Assembly: GCF_020097135.1 (NCBI RefSeq)
Contig: NZ_CP083608.1
Coordinates: 930,001-994,000, forward strand
Length of the DNA stretch: 64,000 bases
Reading direction: 5' to 3'
From: Macrococcus armenti
GTDB taxonomy: Bacteria; Bacillota; Bacilli; Staphylococcales; Staphylococcaceae
Shown here: piece after piece, positions 22,211 to 30,351 of the stretch
Layout: the number at the start of each line of letters is the position of its first letter
Position numbering within the stretch: position 1 is the first letter of the stretch
The notes under the pieces: model-generated
The model's database searches: none
Told to the model about the DNA's origin: nothing
Seen by the model: only the letters and a program-made list of their open reading frames with translations
Position numbers and translations under genes: made by a program

Positions 22211-22678
22211 ATGAGTAAAGTTACAGAACGTGTAGAAACGATTTGTCAGCCTATTGTTGAAGCCCTTGGATTTGAACTTGTTGATGTGGAATACGTGAAG
22301 GAAGGTCCGGATTTTTATTTACGTATCGCTATTGATAAGCCGGGGGGCATTGATATTAGTGACTGTGCAATTGCGAGCGAAAAAATTAGTGAAGTGATGG
22401 ATAAGGAAGATCCAATTTCAGAAGCATACTTCCTTGACGTATCATCACCTGGTGCTGAACGTCCGCTTAAGAAAGAGAAAGATTATATTAACGCAATCGG
22501 AAAAAATGTTTACGTTAAACTATATGAGCCAATTGAAGGCGATAAAGAGTGGATTGGTGAACTAAAATCCGTTACTGAAAACACGATTTTAATTTCAGCT
22601 AAAATTAAAACAAGAAAGAAAGAGATAGAAATTGACCGTAAACGTATCGCAAAGATTCGTTTAACCGTCATTTTATAG
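22211..22678 (+). CDS. rimP: ribosome maturation factor RimP
   Basis: RimP helps the 30S subunit mature around S12. The protein is 155 aa and shows VDVEYVKEGPDFYLRIAIDK in the N-terminal domain and YFLDVSSPGAERPLK at the hinge to the C-terminal Sm-like barrel. The start is ATG behind AGGAGG. It is the first gene of rimP-nusA-ylxR-ylxQ-infB; nusA follows 9 bp later. Confidence 0.95.
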   Translation: MSKVTERVETICQPIVEALGFELVDVEYVKEGPDFYLRIAIDKPGGIDISDCAIASEKISEVMDKEDPISEAYFLDVSSPGAERPLKKEKDYINAIGKNVYVKLYEPIEGDKEWIGELKSVTENTILISAKIKTRKKEIEIDRKRIAKIRLTVIL

Positions 22679-22687
22679 GAGGCAGCT

Positions 22688-23749
22688 ATGAAAAATAACG
22701 AATTATTAAATGCGATTGATTTCCTTGAAAAAGAAAGGTCAATTCCACGTGAAGTATTAATTGAAACAATAGAAGCGGCGTTAATTACTGCTTATAAAAA
22801 GAATTACAACTCTGCTAATAACGTACGCGTTGAGTTAAATATGGACAACGGTGCATACCGTGTATACTCTCGCAAAGATGTTGTTGACGAAGTTTCAAAT
22901 CCAAGAGAACAAGTGAGTCTTGAAACAGCATTACTTTCTAATCCAGCATATGAAATCGGAGATATCTTTGAAGAAGACGTTACACCGAAAGATTTCGGTC
23001 GTGTTTCTGCACAAGCTGCAAAGCAAGCTGTATTACAACGTTTACGTGATGCAGAGCGTGGTATTTTATACAATGAGTTCATCGATAAAGAAGATGATAT
23101 TATGACTGGAATTATTGACCGCGTCGATCACCGCTATGTTTATGTAACTTTAGGAAAAACAGAAGCTGTATTATCTGAAGCTGAAAGAAGTCCGAACGAA
23201 GTTTATCGTCCAACTGAGCGTATTAAAGTGTATGTAAACAAAGTTGAGCAGACAACTAAAGGACCACAAATTTTCGTTTCGCGTAGCCACCCTGGATTGT
23301 TAAAACGTTTATTTGAACAGGAAGTTCCTGAAATCTTTGATGGTACAGTTATCGTTAAATCTGTTGCGCGTGAAGCGGGTGACCGTTCTAAGATCAGCGT
23401 TTACTCTGAAAATCCTGATATCGATGCAGTTGGTGCATGTGTAGGTACTAAAGGTGCACGTGTTGAAGCGGTTGTGGAAGAATTAGGTGGAGAAAAAATC
23501 GATATTGTTGAGTGGAGTGCAGATACGAAAACATTCGTAAAAAATGCATTAAGCCCATCTCAAGTAATAGAAGTGTTAGTTGATGAAGAAAATCAATCGA
23601 CAACAGTAATTGTACCAGATTACCAATTATCACTTGCAATCGGTAAAAAAGGTCAGAATGCAAGACTTGCTGCAAAACTTACAGGTTGGAAGATCGACAT
23701 TAAATCAGAAACAGATGCTAAAGAAGCGGGCATTTATCCTGAAGAATAG
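22688..23749 (+). CDS. nusA: transcription termination/antitermination factor NusA
   Basis: NusA binds RNA polymerase and nascent RNA and stimulates pausing and intrinsic termination. Domains: an N-terminal polymerase-binding domain (1-125), S1 (about 135-200, GIIDRVDHRYVYVTLGKTEA), then two KH domains (GACVGTKGARVEAVVEELGG and LAIGKKGQNARLAAKLTGWK). The length is 353 aa. There is no C-terminal acidic repeat domain, as is usual in Firmicutes. The start is ATG behind AGGAGG. Confidence 0.97.
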   Translation: MKNNELLNAIDFLEKERSIPREVLIETIEAALITAYKKNYNSANNVRVELNMDNGAYRVYSRKDVVDEVSNPREQVSLETALLSNPAYEIGDIFEEDVTPKDFGRVSAQAAKQAVLQRLRDAERGILYNEFIDKEDDIMTGIIDRVDHRYVYVTLGKTEAVLSEAERSPNEVYRPTERIKVYVNKVEQTTKGPQIFVSRSHPGLLKRLFEQEVPEIFDGTVIVKSVAREAGDRSKISVYSENPDIDAVGACVGTKGARVEAVVEELGGEKIDIVEWSADTKTFVKNALSPSQVIEVLVDEENQSTTVIVPDYQLSLAIGKKGQNARLAAKLTGWKIDIKSETDAKEAGIYPEE

Positions 23750-23759
23750 GGGGACTTTT

Positions 23760-24047
23760 ATGAAACAACGTAAAATACCCATGAGAAAATGTATACTATC
23801 AAATGAGATGAAACCTAAACAAGAGATGGTTCGTGTCGTAAAAAATAAAGAAGGCGAAATATTCGCAGATGCTACCGGCAAACAAAATGGTCGTGGAGCA
23901 TACGTTTCTATGGATTTAGAGATTGTGAATAAAGCACGTGAAAAGAAAAAACTTGAACAGTATTTTGAAGCTGATACTGAAACATTAAATCCGGTATATG
24001 ATGAAATTATTCGTTTAATCTATAGAGAAATGATACCGAAACGATGA
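23760..24047 (+). CDS. rnpM: YlxR/RnpM RNA-binding protein
   Basis: This is a small basic protein of 95 aa from the YlxR (DUF448) family; in B. subtilis the homologue binds the RNase P RNA and was renamed RnpM. RKCILSNEMKPKQEMVRVVK and GRGAYVS are the family motifs. I chose ATG 23760 behind AGGGGGA; a longer in-frame reading would overlap nusA by 140 bp and is rejected. Its stop overlaps the ylxQ start (ATGA). Confidence 0.93.
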   Translation: MKQRKIPMRKCILSNEMKPKQEMVRVVKNKEGEIFADATGKQNGRGAYVSMDLEIVNKAREKKKLEQYFEADTETLNPVYDEIIRLIYREMIPKR

Positions 24048-24376
24048 CTTCAAAAGATAAATTATTAAATTTATTAGGTTTAGCAATGCGTGCGAGAAAG
24101 CTATCTACCGGAGAAGAACTCGTACTGAATGATGTGCGTAGTAAACGTGCGAAGCTAGTAATTATTTCAACGGATGCATCAAATAATACAATAAAGAATG
24201 TTTCGAACAAATGTCAGTCATACAATGTACAGCTTGAGCAAGTATGTACAAGATATGAACTCGGTTATTCGCTCGGCAAGGATGCTCGTGTGACGATAGG
24301 CATACTTGATGCTGGATTTGCGAAATCAATGAAGGATTTGATTCGGGACATGAATGAGGAGAGAAGCTATGAGTAA
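24044..24376 (+). CDS. ylxQ: YlxQ, ribosomal L7Ae-like RNA-binding protein
   Basis: This 110-aa protein of the L7Ae/L30e fold is often encoded between nusA and infB. It is likely to bind kink-turn-like RNA, although the target is unknown. The N-terminal [19 protein letters not shown] and the later [12 protein letters not shown] are typical. It overlaps ylxR by 4 nt and infB by 8 nt, so the three genes are translationally coupled. Confidence 0.9.
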   Translation: MTSKDKLLNLLGLAMRARKLSTGEELVLNDVRSKRAKLVIISTDASNNTIKNVSNKCQSYNVQLEQVCTRYELGYSLGKDARVTIGILDAGFAKSMKDLIRDMNEERSYE

Positions 24377-26540
24377 AAAAAGAATATACGAATATGCAAA
24401 AGAAGTTAGTTTAAAGAGTAAAGATATTATCGATGCTTTAAAGAAAATGAATATTGAAGTATCAAGTCATATGCAGGTAATTGAGGCGAAAGAAATTACT
24501 GCATTAGATAAAATCTTTAAAAAATCAGAAGAGAAAGCTGAAGCGAAGATAGAACAAAAAGCTGAAGCTAAAACAGAAGTGAAAAAAGAAGAACAAAAAG
24601 TAGAGAAGAAACAAAACAATCAAAGTAAGCCACAAAATAATAACCAGAAACGTAATCCTAATCATAGACCAGGCAGCAATAATAAACCTGGTACTGGTGG
24701 GCCTAATAAAAACAAAAAAGGTAAGGGTAAAGGCAAACAAAAACCTGAACCAAAACAAGAGGCACCTGTCGTTAAAGAAACACCTTCAAAAATTACGTAT
24801 GAAGAAGGTATTACTGTAGGTGAACTAGCAGAAAAATTAGGAAAAGATGCTTCTGAAATCGTTAAAAACTTATTTATGGTTGGTATTATGGCAAACATAA
24901 ACCAATCATTAAATGAAGAAGCAATTGAGTTAATTTGTGATGAGTATGGTGTAGAAGCTGAATTAGAAGTAGTTGTAGATGCAACTGATTTAGAAACATA
25001 CTTTGAAGATGTAGATGCAAATGAAGAAGATATTATGGAACGCCCACCTGTTGTTACGATCATGGGGCACGTTGACCACGGTAAAACAACATTACTGGAC
25101 TCTATCCGTAATACACGTGTAACTGCTGGAGAAGCTGGTGGTATTACACAACATATCGGTGCTTACCAAATTAAACATAATGATAAACCAATTACATTTT
25201 TAGATACACCAGGTCACGCGGCATTTACAACAATGCGTGCACGTGGTGCGAAAGTAACAGATATTACAATCTTAGTAGTTGCAGCAGATGACGGTGTAAT
25301 GCCACAAACAGTTGAAGCGATTAACCACGCGAAAGCTGCAGAAGTACCGATTATCGTTGCTGTTAACAAAATTGATAAACCGACAGCGAATCCAGATCGC
25401 GTTATGCAAGAATTAGGTGAGCACGGTTTATATCCTGAAGATTGGGGCGGAGATACAATTTTCGTACAAATCTCTGCGATTAAAGGTGACGGAATTGAAG
25501 ATTTATTAGAAATGATTCAGCTTGTAACTGAAGTTGAAGAATTAAAAGCAAATCCGAAACGTACAGCAATCGGAACTGTTATTGAAGCAGAATTAGATAA
25601 ATCTCGTGGACCTGCAGCATCATTACTCGTACAGGATGGAACACTTGAAATTGGTGATTCTATTGTAGTCGGTAATACATTCGGACGTGTTCGTGCGATG
25701 GTTAATGATCTAGGTAAACGTATTAAATCTGCTGGCCCATCATTACCAGTTGAAATTACTGGATTACAGGATGTACCATTAGCAGGAGATCGATTCGTTG
25801 TATTCAAAGATGAAAAACAAGCGCGTCGTATCGGTGAAGCACGTCAGCAACAGAACATTTTAGCACAACGTCAGGAATCTCAAAAAGTTTCACTTGATAA
25901 TTTATTCGAACAGATGAAACAAGGTGAGATGAAAGACTTAAATGTTATTATTAAAGGTGACGTTCAAGGTTCTGTAGAAGCATTAGCAGCTTCACTTATG
26001 AAAATTGATGTAGACGGCGTAAATGTTCGTATAATTCATACAGCAGTTGGTGCGATTAATGAGTCTGACGTTACATTAGCATCAGCATCTAATGGTATTA
26101 TAATCGGATTTAACGTACGCCCGGATGCAAATGCGAAACGTGCTGCTGAAGCGGAAAATGTAGATATGCGACTACACCGCATTATTTATAAAGTTATCGA
26201 AGAAATTGAAAGTGCGATGAAAGGGATGCTTGATCCTGAATTCGAAGAGAAAGTTATCGGTCAGGCTGAAGTTCGTCAAACGATCAATATATCTAAAGTT
26301 GGTACGGTTGCAGGATCTTATGTTACAGAAGGTAAGATTACACGTGACTCACAAGTACGTATCATCCGTGATGGTATCGTCGTTTATGAAGGTCAAGTTG
26401 ATGCGCTTAAGCGTTTCAAAGATGACGTTCGTGAAGTAGCACAAGGTTATGAGTGCGGTATCACGATTGAAAACTTCAACGATGTTAAAGAAGGCGACAT
26501 ATTTGAAGCTTTCGTAATGGAAGAAATTAAGAGAGTTTAA
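24369..26540 (+). CDS. infB: translation initiation factor IF-2
   Basis: This GTPase brings fMet-tRNA to the 30S subunit and promotes subunit joining. A helical N-terminus is followed by a low-complexity Lys/Asn/Gln linker (about 50-135). Then come the G domain ([23 protein letters not shown]), domain II, and the C-terminal domains. I chose ATG 24369, giving 723 aa and [13 protein letters not shown]; the 5-residue longer reading has no better ribosome site. The last 78 nt are repeated exactly at 35417-35494, because the gene is the target of the downstream element. The reading frame is intact. Confidence 0.97.
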   Translation: MSKKRIYEYAKEVSLKSKDIIDALKKMNIEVSSHMQVIEAKEITALDKIFKKSEEKAEAKIEQKAEAKTEVKKEEQKVEKKQNNQSKPQNNNQKRNPNHRPGSNNKPGTGGPNKNKKGKGKGKQKPEPKQEAPVVKETPSKITYEEGITVGELAEKLGKDASEIVKNLFMVGIMANINQSLNEEAIELICDEYGVEAELEVVVDATDLETYFEDVDANEEDIMERPPVVTIMGHVDHGKTTLLDSIRNTRVTAGEAGGITQHIGAYQIKHNDKPITFLDTPGHAAFTTMRARGAKVTDITILVVAADDGVMPQTVEAINHAKAAEVPIIVAVNKIDKPTANPDRVMQELGEHGLYPEDWGGDTIFVQISAIKGDGIEDLLEMIQLVTEVEELKANPKRTAIGTVIEAELDKSRGPAASLLVQDGTLEIGDSIVVGNTFGRVRAMVNDLGKRIKSAGPSLPVEITGLQDVPLAGDRFVVFKDEKQARRIGEARQQQNILAQRQESQKVSLDNLFEQMKQGEMKDLNVIIKGDVQGSVEALAASLMKIDVDGVNVRIIHTAVGAINESDVTLASASNGIIIGFNVRPDANAKRAAEAENVDMRLHRIIYKVIEEIESAMKGMLDPEFEEKVIGQAEVRQTINISKVGTVAGSYVTEGKITRDSQVRIIRDGIVVYEGQVDALKRFKDDVREVAQGYECGITIENFNDVKEGDIFEAFVMEEIKRV

Positions 26541-26541
26541 T
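26463..26541 (+). repeat. left attachment repeat (infB 3' end)
   Basis: These 79 bp are identical to 35417-35495. They comprise the last 78 nt of infB including the stop, plus one T. The bases on both outer sides differ, so the boundary is exact. Confidence 0.95.
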
Positions 26542-26612
26542 ACCGCATGGTTAAGCTATTTCTGAGAGTTGAAAGAAGAGAAGACTAAACTATTTAAATT
26601 ACACTTTCAATG

Positions 26613-26627
26613 AAATTTCAGAAAAAT
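26613..26627 (+). promoter_or_regulatory. possible CodY-type box upstream of the integrase
   Basis: aaatttcagaaaaat matches the published CodY consensus AATTTTCWGAAAATT at 13 of 15 positions. It lies about 120 bp before the integrase start. AT-rich DNA gives chance matches, so this is weak. Confidence 0.25.
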
Positions 26628-26690
26628 TTAAGATGCGAGATTGCAACTCATCAAAAGTTTAAAGAAGTATGATATTGTAAACTACAATTT

Positions 26691-26745
26691 AAAAACACTT
26701 TACTATTTAATTAAAATAATTTAATTAATAGTGAGGTGTTTTTTT
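26691..26745 (+). terminator. long hairpin ending in a T-run, overlapping the integrase ribosome site
   Basis: Two arms of about 22 nt (starting aaaaacac on the left, ending gtgaggtgttttt on the right) pair with a few mismatches around an AT-rich loop and end in seven Ts. It can end the infB operon transcript. It also buries the GAGGTG ribosome site of the integrase in the right arm. Confidence 0.6.
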
Positions 26746-27765
26746 GTGTCTAAAAGATTAAATTCGAGAAGACTTAGAAAAGTTGAAAAGGTTGGAGATT
26801 TTGAAAAAATTAAACATATCGTTCTTGAAGATAAAGAATTACAAAACTTATCTAGAGCGACTATCATTAATTACAATAAAGTATTTACATCTCTCAGTAT
26901 ATTCTTTGATGAAATTGATGATCCATTGCAAATAACTGAAAAACAAGCTAGAGAATATATCAGGTATTTAAAGAACGAGCATATTCATTATAGGGATAAA
27001 CTACGTCATAAAAATGAAGTTAGAGGACTAAAAGCAAGTACAATTAACACATATATTAAGTTATGCAAGTCGATTTATCAGACTTTACTTGAATTAAATT
27101 ATATTGAGAGTAATCCATTTAAAGATATTAAATGTTTAAAAAGACAGAATGAGCGTATAAAAACGATACCCCCTGAAGACATAAATAAATTATTAAATTC
27201 ATTAGACACAAGTTACTATACAGATTTCAGAATGTTTACAGCGATTCATGTATTTCTTGATACATTCGGGAGGATAGATGAAGTTTTAAATATAAAGATA
27301 TCAGATATTGATTTTGATAAACGCTCTATTTACTTTCCGAATACAAAGAATAACGAAGGTAGGTATGTGATGTTTAGCTTAAAGACAAAGAAATTATTAG
27401 TAGAATTGATTGACGAAATGAGAGATTACAATAATGATTACGTATTTTTAGCAGTTGACGGTAGTAAATTTACTAATCAGGCATTTAGAAATCAATTAAA
27501 AAAGTATTGCAATGAATACAATATAAAAACAAATATAACTCCTCACATGTTTAGACATACCGCATCAATGTTGTTTCTTGAGAATGGTGGGAACATTAGA
27601 GTGTTACAAAAGATATTGGGACATAAAAAGTTAGCAACTACTGAAATATACGCACATGTTTCAGAAGACTTAATGACGTTACAACAAGAAAACTATAGTC
27701 CTTTAGATCAAGTACTTGGGAAACAAAAGAAATACACAAGAGATAGAAGTAAAAGATTAAAATAA
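26746..27765 (+). CDS. int: tyrosine-type integrase of the infB element
   Basis: This site-specific recombinase probably catalyses integration and excision at the infB 3' end. The N-terminal SAM-like core-binding domain covers residues 10-140. The catalytic residues are visible: Arg in FLDTFGRIDEVL, Lys in PNTKNNEGRY, H-x-x-R in HMFRHTASML, His in ILGHKKLATT and the nucleophilic Tyr in EIYAHV. I chose GTG 26746, 8 nt after GAGGTG, giving 339 aa. A GTG 15 nt upstream overlaps that ribosome site. The gene is the first of the element, reads away from infB, and is preceded by a strong hairpin. Confidence 0.92.
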   Translation: MSKRLNSRRLRKVEKVGDFEKIKHIVLEDKELQNLSRATIINYNKVFTSLSIFFDEIDDPLQITEKQAREYIRYLKNEHIHYRDKLRHKNEVRGLKASTINTYIKLCKSIYQTLLELNYIESNPFKDIKCLKRQNERIKTIPPEDINKLLNSLDTSYYTDFRMFTAIHVFLDTFGRIDEVLNIKISDIDFDKRSIYFPNTKNNEGRYVMFSLKTKKLLVELIDEMRDYNNDYVFLAVDGSKFTNQAFRNQLKKYCNEYNIKTNITPHMFRHTASMLFLENGGNIRVLQKILGHKKLATTEIYAHVSEDLMTLQQENYSPLDQVLGKQKKYTRDRSKRLK

Positions 27766-27789
27766 ATAGAAGTTAAGGAGAAGATACAA

Positions 27790-27975
27790 ATGAACAATAA
27801 TAAAGTTATTACATTTACATTGGTAGTAGAAGATTTAAGTGACAAACAAATTAATATAATAGAGTCAAATCACATTGAAGATGTTGTTACACTTCTAAGA
27901 TATAGTGAAGAAGAACAGACAGTTACATTCAAAGGGGAATTGCTAACAGGTATAACAATTGAAGATTTTCATTAG
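27790..27975 (+). CDS. small hypothetical protein
   Basis: This 61-aa acidic protein starts at ATG behind TAAGGAG. It is 24 bp after the integrase and is closed by a terminator, so it is probably cotranscribed with int. The sequence MNNNKVITFTLVVEDLSD suggests a small beta-rich fold. I do not recognise the family. Its position after int would suit an excision accessory protein, but no helix-turn-helix is visible and it is too acidic for an obvious DNA binder. Confidence 0.6.
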   Translation: MNNNKVITFTLVVEDLSDKQINIIESNHIEDVVTLLRYSEEEQTVTFKGELLTGITIEDFH

Positions 27976-27982
27976 ATTTGTT

Positions 27983-28012
27983 GACACTGATTAATATCAG
28001 TGTCTTATTTAA
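27983..28012 (+). terminator. terminator after the integrase unit
   Basis: A perfect 9-bp stem gacactgat/atcagtgtc with a TAAT loop is followed by TTATTT. Confidence 0.75.
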
Positions 28013-29059
28013 TTTGGTATTAAATTATAAATAAGTCTAAACGTAGAAACATTAAAGCAATCTCACTTATGTATACTATAAGTAAGATATAAATCAAAAT
28101 CATACAGAATAAACTCACTTCAGTAGTCAACAAGACAAAGTAAGTAGATAACATTCAGAAATAAATGAAGTCGTGAGATTACATAAATCTATGTTGCTAG
28201 AAGATTAAAACAACGTATCAGATCATTACGTTCTTGAAGCAATATAAAGCACATAACATTGAATTGTAATCAATCAATAGAAATCATTAATAAGTTGATA
28301 ACGTTCGATATACGTTAGATATGAAGCTACAAGACAGTAGATAAGCTAATGAAAGAAATGATTACTTCAGCTTCAGCAGGACATCACACGATATGTTTAT
28401 TTAATGTTTAGAGAGCGTTCAAGAGCATGTAATGAATTATGATATTAATCATTTTGAATATCTAAAAGTCGCTCAGATTTGATTTATAGAGTGAATAAGA
28501 ATATATCTGAAGTTATGAAATTGAGATATTAAAAGAATGATTTTATTGAGATTATTTAAAAAACAAACTTGTATGTACATGTATAGACAGTTGAGCATAT
28601 CTCATTTGTTATAGAAATTTTCGAAAACGATATGAAAATAGACTAATTCAGAAAGTAAGAATGTTGTCATATCAACGTTTGTAGCACCTGATAAAATGCG
28701 AGTTTACTAAAATTTTAATTATTTCCCAACTTTAAAATTGTTATAAAGTCCTTGCGGAATAAGAGTTTAGAAGCGGTCTAAAGTTTGGGAAATATATTCA
28801 AAATGAATTTCTAATATTTCAGCAGTATTTGAAACGTAGTCATTTTTTGCTTGTAGAACACTTATAAAGTGATGTTTTTAAGCATGGTAGATTTATATCA
28901 AGAATAGACGAAAAGGCTTGTTATACCGCTTCAAATTGTGTTTTTCAGTATGAAATAGATTTCTTTAGCAGGGAGGGTATTAAAAGATTATTACGTTTTG
29001 AATTGAGTGATAGTTGATGTAACTGATGTCTGATCACGTACTTGATTAAGATAAAGTAA
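28013..29059. other. 1-kb segment without a supportable gene
   Basis: No reading frame above about 50 codons with a ribosome site is seen on either strand. The segment holds a loose inverted repeat, atttcccaa at 28721 with ttgggaaat near 28785, around a 50-nt centre. It also holds a block (ttgaagcaat at 28234 and gaattgtaatcaat at 28261) that recurs in altered spacing at 32361-32391, and a cgctcagatttga copy near 28470 shared with 30119. It lies just upstream of the broken rep gene, so it may be the decayed origin and 5' half of that gene. Confidence 0.5.
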
Positions 29060-29416
29060 ATTACAGGTATTCATTCAACATTCTATAAGAAGATTTTAAG
29101 ATTGCTGAAGCAATTCAGGAACACGGGACTGTATAAAGTATCATTAGATGACTTTAAAGAGTTGTTAGACATTCCTAGTAGCTATCAGATGAGTGATATT
29201 GATAAACGTGTATTAAAACCAATTCAGCGTGATCTTGCTGATAGCTTTCAGAATTTAGAAGTTAAGAAGATTAAAAAGGGGCGTAAAGTTGTAGCTTTAG
29301 AATTTACTTTTGATAAAGAGAATTTAAAAAAGAAAAAGAATGAACAAAATGAGATTAAGATTGATGAAGAATTGAGAAAGCAATCTGAAGAGATGTTTAA
29401 AGAATTTATAAAATAA
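29060..29416 (+). pseudogene. 3' fragment of a plasmid Rep_3-family replication initiator
   Basis: The open frame encodes a C-terminal winged-helix half typical of Rep_3/RepB plasmid initiators: ILRLLKQFRNTGLYKVSLDD, then IPSSYQMSDIDKRVLKPI and KKGRKVVALEFTF. The N-terminal winged-helix domain of about 120 residues is missing, and an in-frame stop lies at 29057. The most upstream convincing start is TTG 29102 (104 aa), without a good ribosome site. Whether the fragment is expressed is unknown. It indicates that part of the element descends from a theta-replicating plasmid. The family assignment is by motif recognition only. Confidence 0.72.
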
Positions 29417-29424
29417 AACAATTC

Positions 29425-29460
29425 AGCACCCACTAAAATTGTGATTAGTGAGTGCTTTTT
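29425..29460 (+). terminator. terminator after the rep fragment
   Basis: agcacccactaa pairs with ttagtgagtgct with one mismatch across an 8-nt loop, followed by five Ts. Confidence 0.8.
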
Positions 29461-29491
29461 ATATGCTTCAAACCCTTGATGTTACTAGGAG

Positions 29492-29520
29492 TTGACAAAT
29501 AAACATACCTTTGGTAAAAT
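29492..29520 (+). promoter_or_regulatory. strong sigma-A promoter
   Basis: A perfect TTGACA, a 17-nt spacer and TAAAAT form one of the best promoters in the element. The nearest coding start is about 260 nt further on, beyond a terminator. Confidence 0.75.
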
Positions 29521-29526
29521 TCTTAT

Positions 29527-29762
29527 ATATAAAGTATCCCATCACTCAAGTTTAACATATTATTATCTAGTGAGTCAATGGATAATTGAAAATAAATTAA
29601 AAATTTTTGAGAATGTAATTTCAATAGACACATAAAGAGCTTACACATTAGTGTTCAAATTTATGTACTTGTACCTGTATAGAATTTATAGAGAGAGGTT
29701 TAACAGTTTCCTTTCAGATTAACGTTCTGAGTGCAGTGTACACACTCAGAGCCTTTTTCTTT
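29527..29762 (+). ncRNA. candidate free-standing RNA of about 235 nt
   Basis: A strong promoter ends at 29520. A terminator at 29726-29762, a perfect 8-bp stem tctgagtg/cactcaga followed by T-rich sequence, ends the transcript before the next gene. Between them the longest frame is a 19-codon one starting at ATG near 29664, without a good ribosome site. The RNA could be a regulator (for example of the old plasmid replicon) or an attenuated leader for the HTH gene at 29783. Confidence 0.5.
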
Positions 29763-29782
29763 TAGCTAACTTTTAAACACTT

Positions 29783-30007
29783 ATGTATAAATTTATGAGA
29801 AAGGATATGAGCAGAAATATGAATAAAAAAATAAGAAACAGACTGATTGCATACAGAAATGATAACTGTTTACCTCCAATTACTATACTTGCTGAAGAGA
29901 TTGGGATCACAAGAAGTTATCTCACAATGTTTCTAAACGGTAAAACAACACTAGGATATAAGAAGTTACAGGCAATCGAGAAGTTTTTAATCAGACACAA
30001 TGCGTGA
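29783..30007 (+). CDS. small Cro/C1-like helix-turn-helix protein
   Basis: This basic DNA-binding protein of up to 74 aa has the helix-turn-helix in ILAEEIGITRSYLTMFLNGK. It could be a repressor or an excisionase-like factor of the element. The start is uncertain. ATG codons at 29783, 29795, 29807 and 29819 are all in frame; the only ribosome-like site (AAAGGA near 29800) is too close to 29807 and 13 nt from 29819. The conserved part begins at NKKIRNRL, so the shortest form (62 aa) would keep the whole domain. Confidence 0.65.
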   Translation: MYKFMRKDMSRNMNKKIRNRLIAYRNDNCLPPITILAEEIGITRSYLTMFLNGKTTLGYKKLQAIEKFLIRHNA

Positions 30008-30215
30008 AACATTTCGTGAAACAATTCAATTTTGGGACTTTTAAAAAAGTTGAGGGGACGTCGTTCTTTTGAACTCATTCAGTTTAAGCGTTCAATTTTG
30101 ACGGGGGATTTTTAGACACGCTCAGATTTGAGCACATTAATTTTCAATCAGGATCAATAACTAAAACTAAATACAACTAAAATCATCATTTTTCCCTTGT
30201 TTTACAATGCTTTTG

Positions 30216-30283
30216 ATTATGACACCCGTTTAACTAATAAAGTTACTCTATATATACTGTATTAGTTAATGAGGTGTCATAAT
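30216..30283. repeat. large inverted repeat upstream of the 439-aa gene
   Basis: Arms of 24 nt (30216-30239 and 30260-30283) pair at 21 of 24 positions around a 20-nt centre. Outer half-sites are attatgacacc and inner half-sites taactaata. It ends 69 bp before the next gene. It could be an operator with two protein dimers, a cruciform, or part of a replication origin. The 208 bp before it (30008-30215) hold no gene. Confidence 0.8.
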
Positions 30284-30351
30284 TAAACCCCTTGCTAGAT
30301 AAGGCTTTTTTCATGATTTTAGTTGTTAAATTTATCAAAAGGAGAAACATA

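Noticed and set aside
23610-23759. Upstream in-frame extension of ylxR
   Set aside because: It overlaps the nusA KH domain; AGGGGGA precedes ATG 23760.
24525-25063. Minus-strand frames within infB
   Set aside because: They mirror the Lys-rich linker and G domain; there are no start signals.
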